Source: JALYIM01 sp040003205
GTDB lineage: Bacteria; Acidobacteriota; Terriglobia; Terriglobales; Acidobacteriaceae
DNA length: 28,395 nt
Assembly: GCA_040003205.1 (NCBI GenBank)
Contig: JBDUDA010000008.1
Coordinates: forward strand, 1-28,395
Direction of reading: 5' to 3'
The first letter of the stretch is position 1, and the number at the start of each line of letters is the position of its first letter. Under the pieces are notes generated by a model. The model had not been told where the DNA came from, ran no database searches, and saw nothing but the letters and a program-made list of their open reading frames with translations. Positions 15,801 to 23,402 of the stretch are shown piece after piece. The position numbers and the translations under genes are program-made.

Positions 15801-16595
15801 ATGGAATTCGGATTTGGATTTGGAACCATCGCCTTAATCGTGGTCGTCTTATATCTCATGAGCTCAATCAAGATTCTGGCGGAATACGAACGCGGTGTCA
15901 TTTTTCGGCTTGGACGGTTGCTTGAAAGCGCTAAGGGTCCGGGGATCATTCTTGTTTTCGCGCCGGTCGATCGGATGGTGCGAATCTCTCTTCGCCAGGA
16001 AGCTTTGGAAGTTCCCCCGCAAGACATCATCACGCGAGACAATGTCACGCTAAAGGTGAACGCGGTAATTTTTCTGCGCGTGATTGAGCCACGGCGGGCG
16101 GTCGTCGAAGTTTCCAACTACGTCTACCAGACTTCGCAATTCGCGCAGACAACCTTGCGCTCGGTGCTGGGCGAGCAGGAACTGGACGAACTGCTCTCGC
16201 ATCGCGAGAAAATCAATCTGCGTTTGCAAAGCATCCTTGACACTCACACCGCGCCCTGGGGAGTGAAGGTTGCAAATGTGGAAGTCAAACAAGTGGACAT
16301 GCCGGAATCCATGTTGCGGGCCATGGCAAAACAAGCTGAAGCCGAACGAGAAAAACGATCGAAGATCATACACGCCGAAGGTGAATTTGCCGCCGCACAG
16401 CGTCTCGTGGACGCCGCTGCCTTACTAGCCACTGAACCGGTCAGCGTCCAGTTGCGTTATCTTCAGACCTTAACGGAAATTGGGGTCGAGAAGAACACCA
16501 CCGTGATCTTTCCAGTGCCGGTGGACTTCTTTTCCGGGATTCAAAAGCTGCTGGCGAAACCGGATGGCCTGCTGACTCCGGCGGCACCGAAATAA
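15801..16595 (+). CDS. Slipin/stomatin-like SPFH protein
   Basis: The product is 264 residues: one N-terminal membrane helix (about 7-21), an SPFH/PHB domain beginning IKILAEYERGVIFRLGRL, then a coiled-coil stretch (RAMAKQAEAEREKRSKIIHAEGE, about 170-195). The C-terminus ends in a hydrophobic segment (TTVIFPVPVDFFSGIQKLL). Slipins form large membrane rings or microdomain scaffolds, and bacterial members are normally encoded beside NfeD, as here. The hydrophobic C-terminal segment is the type of region archaeal NfeD proteases cut. The start is well supported: GGAGG lies 6 nt before the ATG. TACAAT at 15757-15762 in the 120-bp gap is a weak -10 candidate without a clear -35. The SPOR-domain gene follows after 12 bp. 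Confidence 0.9.
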   Translation: MEFGFGFGTIALIVVVLYLMSSIKILAEYERGVIFRLGRLLESAKGPGIILVFAPVDRMVRISLRQEALEVPPQDIITRDNVTLKVNAVIFLRVIEPRRAVVEVSNYVYQTSQFAQTTLRSVLGEQELDELLSHREKINLRLQSILDTHTAPWGVKVANVEVKQVDMPESMLRAMAKQAEAEREKRSKIIHAEGEFAAAQRLVDAAALLATEPVSVQLRYLQTLTEIGVEKNTTVIFPVPVDFFSGIQKLLAKPDGLLTPAAPK

Positions 16596-16607
16596 TTGGA
16601 GGTCCCA

Positions 16608-17186
16608 ATGGCAAGCGCCGCTTCTCAAGACACTGAGATTACTCTCGGCACCGGAAAAATGCTGGGGATATTTTTCGCCCTGGTTATCTTGTGCGCGGTA
16701 TTTTTTGCGATGGGCTTCTCGTGGGGAAGAACCTCTGCCAAACCATCGTTAACCGACCTCTTGCCGGGTTCCACGGAAGGCGACGTGCGTCCGTCCGCGG
16801 TGAAAGCCGGCAAGACGGCGTCCCAAAACATCAGCTATCGTAAGGCCGCCGAACAAAAGAGTGTCGATGCGGCAAACTCCGATGCCGGTCCTCAGTCTTT
16901 GCAACCGGCTGCCATGCAGCCCGAGAACAAGGCGCCCATCTCGGATCCGATCGTAACCTCGCCAGCCTATGGCTACTACGTTCAAGTAGCGGCAGTCAGC
17001 AAGCAGGAAGACGGCGAAGCGCTTGTGGAAGCACTCAAGAAAAAACAATACTCTGCGCTAGTTGCCGGAGCCTCAGCCGACAAACTTTTCCACGTACAGG
17101 TGGGGCCGTTCAATGACATTAAAGATGCTGAGGGTGCGCGCGCCAGACTGGTGAGCGATGGATACAATCCGATCCTGAAGAAATAA
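16608..17186 (+). CDS. Inner-membrane SPOR-domain protein
   Basis: The product is 192 residues. It has a short cytoplasmic N-terminus, one membrane helix (about 20-42, MLGIFFALVILCAVFFAMGF), a low-complexity periplasmic linker rich in Ala, Ser and Lys (about 50-120) and a C-terminal SPOR domain (about 122-192, YYVQVAAVSKQEDGEALVEAL...FHVQVGPF). SPOR domains bind glycan strands stripped of stem peptides, which are enriched at division septa. I chose ATG 16608 because GGAGG lies 6 nt upstream and is itself inside the alternative TTG start at 16596. It lies 12 bp after the slipin stop and is probably co-transcribed. Why a septal-glycan binder follows NfeD/slipin is not obvious; a shared membrane-quality-control role is conjecture. 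Confidence 0.85.
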   Translation: MASAASQDTEITLGTGKMLGIFFALVILCAVFFAMGFSWGRTSAKPSLTDLLPGSTEGDVRPSAVKAGKTASQNISYRKAAEQKSVDAANSDAGPQSLQPAAMQPENKAPISDPIVTSPAYGYYVQVAAVSKQEDGEALVEALKKKQYSALVAGASADKLFHVQVGPFNDIKDAEGARARLVSDGYNPILKK

Positions 17187-17210
17187 CAATTCCCGTTTCA
17201 AGGCGATTGA

Positions 17211-17510
17211 ATGGCAACCTCGGAGTTGGAACTAGATAAGATTTTCCATGCAGTCGCTGATCCGCAACGCCGTCTGATTCTGAAGGCCCTCAAGGAACGG
17301 GGAGGCTGTTCGATTGGAAAAGATGTAGGTCTTTGTGCCTCCGATATCGAAGCCCGCGTCCACCTCTCGCAGCCAACTATCTCGCACCACATGTCCATAC
17401 TGAAGCGGGCAAAATTGGTGCAGGCCAGAAAAGTTGGCCAATGGATGTGGTATCAGAGAAACGAAACCGTGCTGCGCGATTTCGCTCGCAGTTTACGCAA
17501 TGGCTTATAA
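17211..17510 (+). CDS. ArsR/SmtB-family transcriptional regulator
   Basis: The product is a 99-residue winged-helix protein. The ArsR family core is clear: FHAVADPQRRLILKAL, then LSQPTISHHMSILKRAKLVQARKVGQWMWYQ. Family members are metal, redox or metabolite sensors that repress neighbouring genes. In the helix where classical ArsR has ELCVCDL this protein has GLCASDI, so only the first cysteine (C42) is kept and the second is Ser; another cysteine (C33) lies nine residues before it. This argues against a classical three-cysteine arsenic site and allows a two-cysteine redox or metal switch. It is 24 bp after the SPOR gene. It converges with the histidine kinase gene across a 53-bp gap that shows no terminator. 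Confidence 0.85.
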   Translation: MATSELELDKIFHAVADPQRRLILKALKERGGCSIGKDVGLCASDIEARVHLSQPTISHHMSILKRAKLVQARKVGQWMWYQRNETVLRDFARSLRNGL

Positions 17511-17563
17511 GTCAGAACATTTCCAGTACAGAACTTGCCTTGAGGGTGGCGAATGCGCACTGA

Positions 17564-20500
17564 CTATCTGGCAGCAGCCGCAAACTTTTTCAACAGTAAT
17601 TGGCGGACGTGCGCAATCAGGTCGCTCACCTCGAACGGCTTGGCCAGATAAGGAACTCCGTTGAGTTCAAGAAAGCTCCGAATCTCGGGATCAGCGATAT
17701 TGGAAAACGTGAACAGTAAATGTTTCTCTAATCCCGGCCAATTTTCCTTCAACCAGTTGTAACTGCCGGACGCAGTCCAGGGTGCGGGAAACTGCCCATC
17801 CATGATGATCGCATCAAAGGAGTGCGACTTCAGTAGTGCCTCGAGCTCTTTTCCGGCGCCTGCCGTTGCTACTGTTGCGCCTGCTCCCGAGAGAACGTCG
17901 CGACCGAACTCAAGTATCGCTAATTCCTGTTCGATCAGCAAAATACTCCCGGAGAGCGCTAACTCATGAGGAAGTGTTGCTACCACCGGCGGAGAGACTA
18001 TCAAGGTCTTCCCTGCCGAAGGCAATTTGACTTCGACGATGGCGCCTCCCTCGGCGCCGTTGTGCGCGATAATTTCTCCACCGTGCTCTTTCACGATGCC
18101 ATAACAAATGCTAAGGCCGAGACCGGTGCCTTTTCCTATGGTCTTCGTGGTGTAGAACGGATCAAAGATTCGATGCGGCTCTTTCAAGCCGCAACCTGAA
18201 TCCTGAAACACGATCAGCACATTATCGCCCTGCTCAGAGACCCGAACGGTGAGAGCGCCGCCCCCGCCCTTTTCACGAATTGCGTCCAGCGCATTGTTGA
18301 TGATATTGAGGAACACCTGTTCAAGTTGGTGCGCGTCGCCCGTAACCGCGGCAACTTCCTCATTGCTATCTTGAATTAGATGAATTCCGTAGGTCCTGAT
18401 GTCGTACTCGCGAAGAGCGATCGCTTCCGCCAAAATCTTGCGAACGTCCAATTTCTCTTTCTGCGGCTTTCGCTGGCGCGCAAAGGAAAGTAGATTCTGC
18501 ACCACGCGATGAGTACGCTGTGCCTGCTTAAACAATTTGCCAACGAAATCGGCGGCGCGCTCGTTTAGCCCTTCGGCCTCCAACAACTGGGCATAGCCAA
18601 GGATTGCGGTCAGCGGATTATTCAATTCATGAGCTACGCCTGCAATCAGCTGTCCCATGGCAGACATCTTTTCACTCTGTAGCAACTGTTCCTGGGTCTG
18701 CCGCAGATCGTCATAAGCGCGACAGCTCTCTTCGTAAAGTCTGACTTTTTCCACGGTCGTCGAAAGCTGCCGCCCAATGGCAACCAGAAGGTTCTGATCG
18801 TTGACGCTGTATTCGCGACCCTCGCGACTGCTGATGCCAACCAATCCCACAGGGTTCTCGGCTCCCCACAACAACATCCATATCCAGGAACTGCAATCAT
18901 CCGCGTGAATGAAGTCAGCTACCGCCGGCGGGAGGTGCGGCAAATACTCTGCGGTGATGACATCGGTTCGCGAGCGCGTAACCAAATCTCCGAATCCGGC
19001 GCCGAACTTAACTTCTGGTGAGCGGGATAATTTTAGGCTGCGCTGCCCCCACATCGCTCGTCGGCGAAACGAGCCTGCTTCGGAATCCGCCAGGTAAATC
19101 GTTCCGGTTTCGGCCTCGAGAAGCGAGATAACCTGCCGCAGAGTGAGGTTGAGAATCTCATCAAGATCGAAAGACTGAGTGGCGATCACGGCCATTGCAT
19201 TGAGAGCGTTTAGTTCGCGGTTGCGACGCCTGATTTCATCCTCGGCGCGCTTCTTGTCCGTCACATCCAGAAGAAAACCCTGGTAGCGCTCGATTTTGCG
19301 ATCGACATTACGAGTGACGAAACTACTCTCGACGGCATGCACGATGGTTCCGTCTTTACGGCGCAGCGCGACCTCGAAGTTGCGCACATAGTCGTGCAGT
19401 TCAACTTCTTTGCGGAAGCGTTCCCGCTGCTCGGGAGCAGCGTAAAGGTCTGTATTCACATTCAGGCCCATCAGCGATTCCCGGTCAGAATACCCGAGCA
19501 TGCGAATGAACGCGTCATTGCAGTCCAGCAAATTGCCGTCAGGAGTGGCAACGAAAACGCCTTCCTGCACCTGCTCGAAAAGGAGCCGGTATTTTTCTTC
19601 TGCCGCGTGCGTGTCGGTGACGTCGCGAATCACATGGATGGTTCCCTTTTGCGTGCTCCCTTGCTCCACGTAGGAAGATGAAGAGACCATGGAGAGGCCG
19701 CCGAAGCAGGGATCCGGTCCGTCGTGAAAACGACTATTCACCTCGCGGCAATAGGGACAGCCTTCCCATGCATTACTGCGGGGCAAAACTTCCGCGCAGA
19801 GTTTGTTGACCACGCTCGCGGGCGCCATTTCAAGCTTACGCAAAAGCGACTGATTGGCTTTCATCACGCGAAATTCCGAATCGTGCAGCAGCACCACATC
19901 CTGAATGGAATCGAAGGTATTCGTCCACTGGCGATGAGAGCGCAAGATTTCTTCCACCAGCTTCGAGTTTTCCACCGCCAGCCCCAGCTGATGGGCGATG
20001 CCGGTTAGGAATTCCATGTCCTCAGGAGTGTAGGAGAGCTGGTGACGGCTGCCGAGGCAGAGAGCGCCCATCACCGATTTCTTTCCCATAACGGGAACAA
20101 TCACAATGTGACGAAAAGTTTCTTTTTCCAGAAAGCCGCGTAGCGCCTCCGAAGAAGACGACCTCAGGACAACAGTGGGATTCGATTCGACCAGTATCTG
20201 TTTCAGTGTGTCGTCAACAGCAGAGGAGTTAAGATCGCGAAGGCAATCTGGAGAGAGGTTAACCTGCTGTGAGATGACGGCGCGTTCGCCCTCCAGTGTA
20301 AAGAACCACGCCGCCTTTGCCCCCATCAGCGACTTGAACTCATTAAGCGCGCTTCCTAGCGAGGGCGCACTCTGCCGGGCCCCTGCTATGGACGCCGTGA
20401 GCGCGTTCACTGCTCCTAAGCGCCGGCTTCTGGTGCGAAAATCGTCGAAGGCCACCAGCAGCATGCTCAGGCCAAACAGCAAGTCCACCATCAAAGATGA

Positions 20501-21058
20501 GTCTGGTGGCAGATACGCGCTGATCGGAGCCCAATCCAGGTGCAGCAAAAAAAGACTCACGCATAGCAGCCAAGGTCCGATTTCCCAGCGCGCCCAACGA
20601 AAACGGACAAGACTGATGGCTGCACTAAGCGCGACGACACGGTAGGCGACCTCAAAGACGGTCCGCAACGTATTTACTTCCGGCCACAGCAAGACCCGGG
20701 CGACCGCAAAGCTGATCAGTATTACGGACGCTAGGGCTAAAGGAAGGAGGAATTTTCGACGGTGCGTGTAAATAAAAACTGCCGCTGCAAACAGGCAGAT
20801 CGCGAGTACAAATTCAGCCTGCGAGATGGCATCGATGTACGACGGGAGGACTGCGCCTTCTACTCCATGCAACGTCCAGCGCGACACGAAGTAAGCCAGC
20901 CAGCCGACGATCCACACCAAAAGGTAGCGCTCGCGGAAGGTGCGAAAAACCAGAAGGCTTGCGGCCACAATGGCAAGAGCGGCCGATTCCTCCGCCACCA
21001 GTCGGGGCATGCCGAGGCCATCGAAGGCGTACCACGCGCATGAGACAGAGTTATACAT
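17564..21058 (-). CDS. Membrane multi-sensor hybrid histidine kinase (GAF-PAS-PAS-GAF-HisKA-HATPase-REC)
   Basis: The product is 1164 residues. Order: about seven membrane helices (20-220), GAF (about 235-370), PAS with a CPYC pair (about 385-490), PAS (about 500-620), GAF (about 640-790), HisKA with the phospho-accepting His in AGVAHELNNPL (about 810), and HATPase with NIINNALDAI, DSGCGL and GKGTGLGLS. The C-terminal receiver (1038-1164) keeps the phospho-acceptor Asp (IIMDGQFP, about 1087) and Lys (LAKPF, about 1140), but its acidic pair is changed from DD to EQ (LLIEQE). Phosphorelay through the receiver may therefore be weak or altered. I chose ATG 21058; a TTG four codons upstream is possible. 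It is divergent from an HD-GYP response regulator, its likely partner. The ligand is unknown. Confidence 0.9.
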   Translation of the reverse strand: MYNSVSCAWYAFDGLGMPRLVAEESAALAIVAASLLVFRTFRERYLLVWIVGWLAYFVSRWTLHGVEGAVLPSYIDAISQAEFVLAICLFAAAVFIYTHRRKFLLPLALASVILISFAVARVLLWPEVNTLRTVFEVAYRVVALSAAISLVRFRWARWEIGPWLLCVSLFLLHLDWAPISAYLPPDSSLMVDLLFGLSMLLVAFDDFRTRSRRLGAVNALTASIAGARQSAPSLGSALNEFKSLMGAKAAWFFTLEGERAVISQQVNLSPDCLRDLNSSAVDDTLKQILVESNPTVVLRSSSSEALRGFLEKETFRHIVIVPVMGKKSVMGALCLGSRHQLSYTPEDMEFLTGIAHQLGLAVENSKLVEEILRSHRQWTNTFDSIQDVVLLHDSEFRVMKANQSLLRKLEMAPASVVNKLCAEVLPRSNAWEGCPYCREVNSRFHDGPDPCFGGLSMVSSSSYVEQGSTQKGTIHVIRDVTDTHAAEEKYRLLFEQVQEGVFVATPDGNLLDCNDAFIRMLGYSDRESLMGLNVNTDLYAAPEQRERFRKEVELHDYVRNFEVALRRKDGTIVHAVESSFVTRNVDRKIERYQGFLLDVTDKKRAEDEIRRRNRELNALNAMAVIATQSFDLDEILNLTLRQVISLLEAETGTIYLADSEAGSFRRRAMWGQRSLKLSRSPEVKFGAGFGDLVTRSRTDVITAEYLPHLPPAVADFIHADDCSSWIWMLLWGAENPVGLVGISSREGREYSVNDQNLLVAIGRQLSTTVEKVRLYEESCRAYDDLRQTQEQLLQSEKMSAMGQLIAGVAHELNNPLTAILGYAQLLEAEGLNERAADFVGKLFKQAQRTHRVVQNLLSFARQRKPQKEKLDVRKILAEAIALREYDIRTYGIHLIQDSNEEVAAVTGDAHQLEQVFLNIINNALDAIREKGGGGALTVRVSEQGDNVLIVFQDSGCGLKEPHRIFDPFYTTKTIGKGTGLGLSICYGIVKEHGGEIIAHNGAEGGAIVEVKLPSAGKTLIVSPPVVATLPHELALSGSILLIEQELAILEFGRDVLSGAGATVATAGAGKELEALLKSHSFDAIIMDGQFPAPWTASGSYNWLKENWPGLEKHLLFTFSNIADPEIRSFLELNGVPYLAKPFEVSDLIAHVRQLLLKKFAAAAR

Positions 21059-21192
21059 TTGCGGTTGCAAACTTGGGCGCTACTTCCCTTAATAGCACGG
21101 GGAGCCTGGCTGGTAGTGTCCTTTCCCTGCTTTGATGGTTACCTTGGGTACTCGAACGTGGGATAGAATCGGGTTACACTCTACTTGTTCCC

Positions 21193-22281
21193 ATGCCTGC
21201 CGACCGCATACTGGTTGTAGACGACGAAGAACCAATCCGAGACATTGTGACTTCCATGTTGACGGCCGCCAATTACAAGTGCCGTCAGGCTGGGTCAGGT
21301 CTTGAAGCCCTCGCCATTCTGGACTCCGGCGAAGATTTTGAGCTTATGCTGTCAGACCTGATGATGGCCGAGCTCGATGGCATCGGACTGCTCGAGCGAA
21401 CCAAGGAACGTTATCCCGACATGCCGGTTGTGATGGTGACTGCAGTGCATGATATTTCCGTGGCGCTGGCGGCTATCCGCAACGGAGCTTACGATTACCT
21501 GCTCAAGCCGTTCGAGCGCGAGCAACTTCTGGCGACTGTTCGCAGAGCTTTAGAAAATCGCCGCTTGAAACTGGAAAATCGCGCCTACCAGACTAATTTG
21601 GAATCGCTGGTCACGGCGCGCACGGAACAATTACGCAAGGCCGTCAGCGGACTCGAGCGTTCTTACGACATGACGCTGCAAGCCCTCGGCGACACGCTCG
21701 ATCTCAAGGATGCCGAAACGGAAGGACACTCCAAGAGAGTTACCGCTTTTACCATCGCGATCGCGCGTGCCATGGGACTCTCAGCCGACCAGATTCGCGT
21801 GATTGCCCGCGGAGCTTTTTTGCACGACATCGGCAAAATCGCAGTTCCGGATTCTATTCTGCGCAAGCCCGGAGCGCTGACGCCCGCCGAGACCGACATC
21901 ATGCGCGAACACTGCTATCACGGCTACCAGATGTTAAGGCGTATTCCGTTCTTGACCGAGGCGGCGGAGATTGTTTATTCGCATCAGGAGAAATACGACG
22001 GAACTGGCTATCCGCGGGGATTAAAGGGGGACGAGATTCCTCTGGGATCGAGGCTGTTTTCGATTGCAGACACACTGGACGCAATCACGTCGAACCGTCC
22101 TTATCGCGCCGCGCAGACTCTGGAGGCCGCCCGTAAGGAAATAGAGGCCTGGTCGGGAAGGCAGTTTGATCCTGAAGCTGTTCGCATATTTCTTTCCATG
22201 CCAGAAAATATCTGGGACGACCTGCGCAAGGAAATTGACGCTCAGATCTATCCCTTCGCCTACTCCACCGCTGCGAAGTAA
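21193..22281 (+). CDS. Response regulator with HD-GYP domain (RpfG-type c-di-GMP phosphodiesterase)
   Basis: The product is 362 residues. The receiver domain (about 1-120) has the acidic pair DDE (10-12), phospho-acceptor D55 in LMLSDLMM and K105 in LLKPF. A coiled linker (about 120-160) leads to an HD-GYP domain (about 165-345) with the metal-binding motif HDIGK (211-215), EGHSKRV (177-182), EHCYHG, HQEKYDGTGYP (264-274) and the downstream D in IADTLDAITSNRPYR. HD-GYP enzymes of this type hydrolyse c-di-GMP to GMP (or pGpG), so phosphorylation would lower c-di-GMP. It is transcribed divergently from the hybrid kinase across about 134 bp. Weak -10-like words (TAGAAT near 21164) precede the ATG, with no obvious ribosome-binding site. 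Its stop abuts the stop of the convergent gene. Confidence 0.92.
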   Translation: MPADRILVVDDEEPIRDIVTSMLTAANYKCRQAGSGLEALAILDSGEDFELMLSDLMMAELDGIGLLERTKERYPDMPVVMVTAVHDISVALAAIRNGAYDYLLKPFEREQLLATVRRALENRRLKLENRAYQTNLESLVTARTEQLRKAVSGLERSYDMTLQALGDTLDLKDAETEGHSKRVTAFTIAIARAMGLSADQIRVIARGAFLHDIGKIAVPDSILRKPGALTPAETDIMREHCYHGYQMLRRIPFLTEAAEIVYSHQEKYDGTGYPRGLKGDEIPLGSRLFSIADTLDAITSNRPYRAAQTLEAARKEIEAWSGRQFDPEAVRIFLSMPENIWDDLRKEIDAQIYPFAYSTAAK

Positions 22282-22998
22282 TTAGTGGGCAGCCACCCGG
22301 CTCGAATCCACAACCACATCGCGCTGAATCAACATTTCAAGAGTTGTGCCTTCCGGCAATCTCACGTCATTCCCTCGGCTTAACATCCCAATGGCCGTGC
22401 CAACGGCTCCGCCGACTCCTGCGCCAATCAAACCGCCCTTCAATCCGTTGCTAAGACCGCCGATCACTGCGCCCGTACCGGCGCTACTGGCAGCTGTCCC
22501 GACTTTTTGACCCGTTTGACTATCCTGCTGAATGGTTCCCTCTTGATCTTTGACGGTGGTTTTCTCCGCTCCGGGCGCGTTTTCAATGGAGCCGGGCAGC
22601 ATCACTGTGTATCCGCTGGGATAAATGAGGGTAGTGAAATGCATGAGGACCTGTGCGCGTCCTTTAATTCTGCCACCCCGCTGAATGCGGACGATCCGGC
22701 CCTGCACGTACGTTCCCGCCGGAATAAGAATGCGATCGTTTAAGGCTACCGGAAAAGTAGTCTGCGCATACACCGCGTCCCCTTCGTGAGTGCTCTTGGT
22801 GGAGATCGCCTCTTTCAGAGCCACCGGCACGCGAGTGCCGGATGGAATTGTGAGGTCTTTCGTTAGAGGGTCGCGATCCGCCGCGGTGTTGGGCCGAGAA
22901 TCGCGTAACTGCGGAGTTTCCGTGCTGTTAGGGGACGGCGAGCTGTTTTGAGCCGCCGCCAGAGCGGAGATCGCGAAGACGATTGCGTATTTCCACAT
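22282..22998 (-). CDS. Secreted glycine-zipper protein, TrbI/VirB10-like fold
   Basis: The product is 238 residues with a signal peptide (MWKYAIVFAISALAAAQ), a Ser/Pro/Asn-rich linker, and a beta-rich domain (about 50-140: LTIPSGTRVPVALKEAIST, ILIPAGTYVQGRI). The last resembles the hydrophobic beta-barrel pattern of TrbI/VirB10 C-termini. A glycine zipper follows (about 165-205, GAVIGGLSNGLKGGLIGAGVGG), then a short tail (RLPEGTTLEMLIQRD). Glycine zippers usually pack membrane helices or membrane-inserted segments. The start is well supported by GGAGGTGAG just upstream of the ATG. The stop codon abuts that of the HD-GYP gene with no base between. Function is unknown; a cell-envelope role is likely. 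It may follow the small Cys-rich gene in one transcript (88-bp gap). Confidence 0.75.
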   Translation of the reverse strand: MWKYAIVFAISALAAAQNSSPSPNSTETPQLRDSRPNTAADRDPLTKDLTIPSGTRVPVALKEAISTKSTHEGDAVYAQTTFPVALNDRILIPAGTYVQGRIVRIQRGGRIKGRAQVLMHFTTLIYPSGYTVMLPGSIENAPGAEKTTVKDQEGTIQQDSQTGQKVGTAASSAGTGAVIGGLSNGLKGGLIGAGVGGAVGTAIGMLSRGNDVRLPEGTTLEMLIQRDVVVDSSRVAAH

Positions 22999-23086
22999 GC
23001 CTCACCTCCACCCGCCAAAGTCGAGACAAATCTCAGCTGTCGAACCAGCTTATGGAATTACGATGCGCCGAAAATTAAAAAGGTTA

Positions 23087-23380
23087 TCAGGAAGGCTCTA
23101 CTGAGGAATCGCCGCCCACGCGTTTCGTTTGATTTTGACGCACGTTCCCCATGAACTGTGACTGAAGTCGTTGCGCGCACATTTCTCCGCAGGCGTGCAA
23201 AGTCCCTTCCTTTTCGGCAATTGCTTCATCCCATGGACAAAGGTATAAAACCGGTTGCTTAAAGTCTCCAAACGAAGTCCACAGCAGCCACCAGCGATCG
23301 CCGGACTTTTTCACCGTGCCACAGTGAGGTCCTGCGCAGCGGTAAAAACCCGCTTCGTTCGTCTTATTGAGCGATGCCAT
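23087..23380 (-). CDS. Small Cys-rich (probable zinc-ribbon) protein, hypothetical
   Basis: The product is 97 residues and I do not recognise it. Five cysteines are placed as C15-x4-C20, C48 and C64-x3-C68, with H19 and H62 nearby (YRCAGPHCG, LCPWDE, HACGEMC). The spacing suggests a structural zinc site or treble-clef-like fold. The middle is rich in Trp and hydrophobic residues (DRWWLLWTSFG). There is no signal peptide or membrane helix, so it is probably cytoplasmic. The gene lies 22 bp downstream of the large AmiE-NamZ fusion on the same strand, so the two may be co-transcribed. The assigned ATG has AGGA directly against it, an imperfect ribosome-binding spacing, and no better start is seen. 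The C-terminal ~20 residues are polar and unconserved in character. Confidence 0.6.
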   Translation of the reverse strand: MASLNKTNEAGFYRCAGPHCGTVKKSGDRWWLLWTSFGDFKQPVLYLCPWDEAIAEKEGTLHACGEMCAQRLQSQFMGNVRQNQTKRVGGDSSVEPS

Positions 23381-23402
23381 TCCTGTTACTCAGTCTCCCT
23401 TT

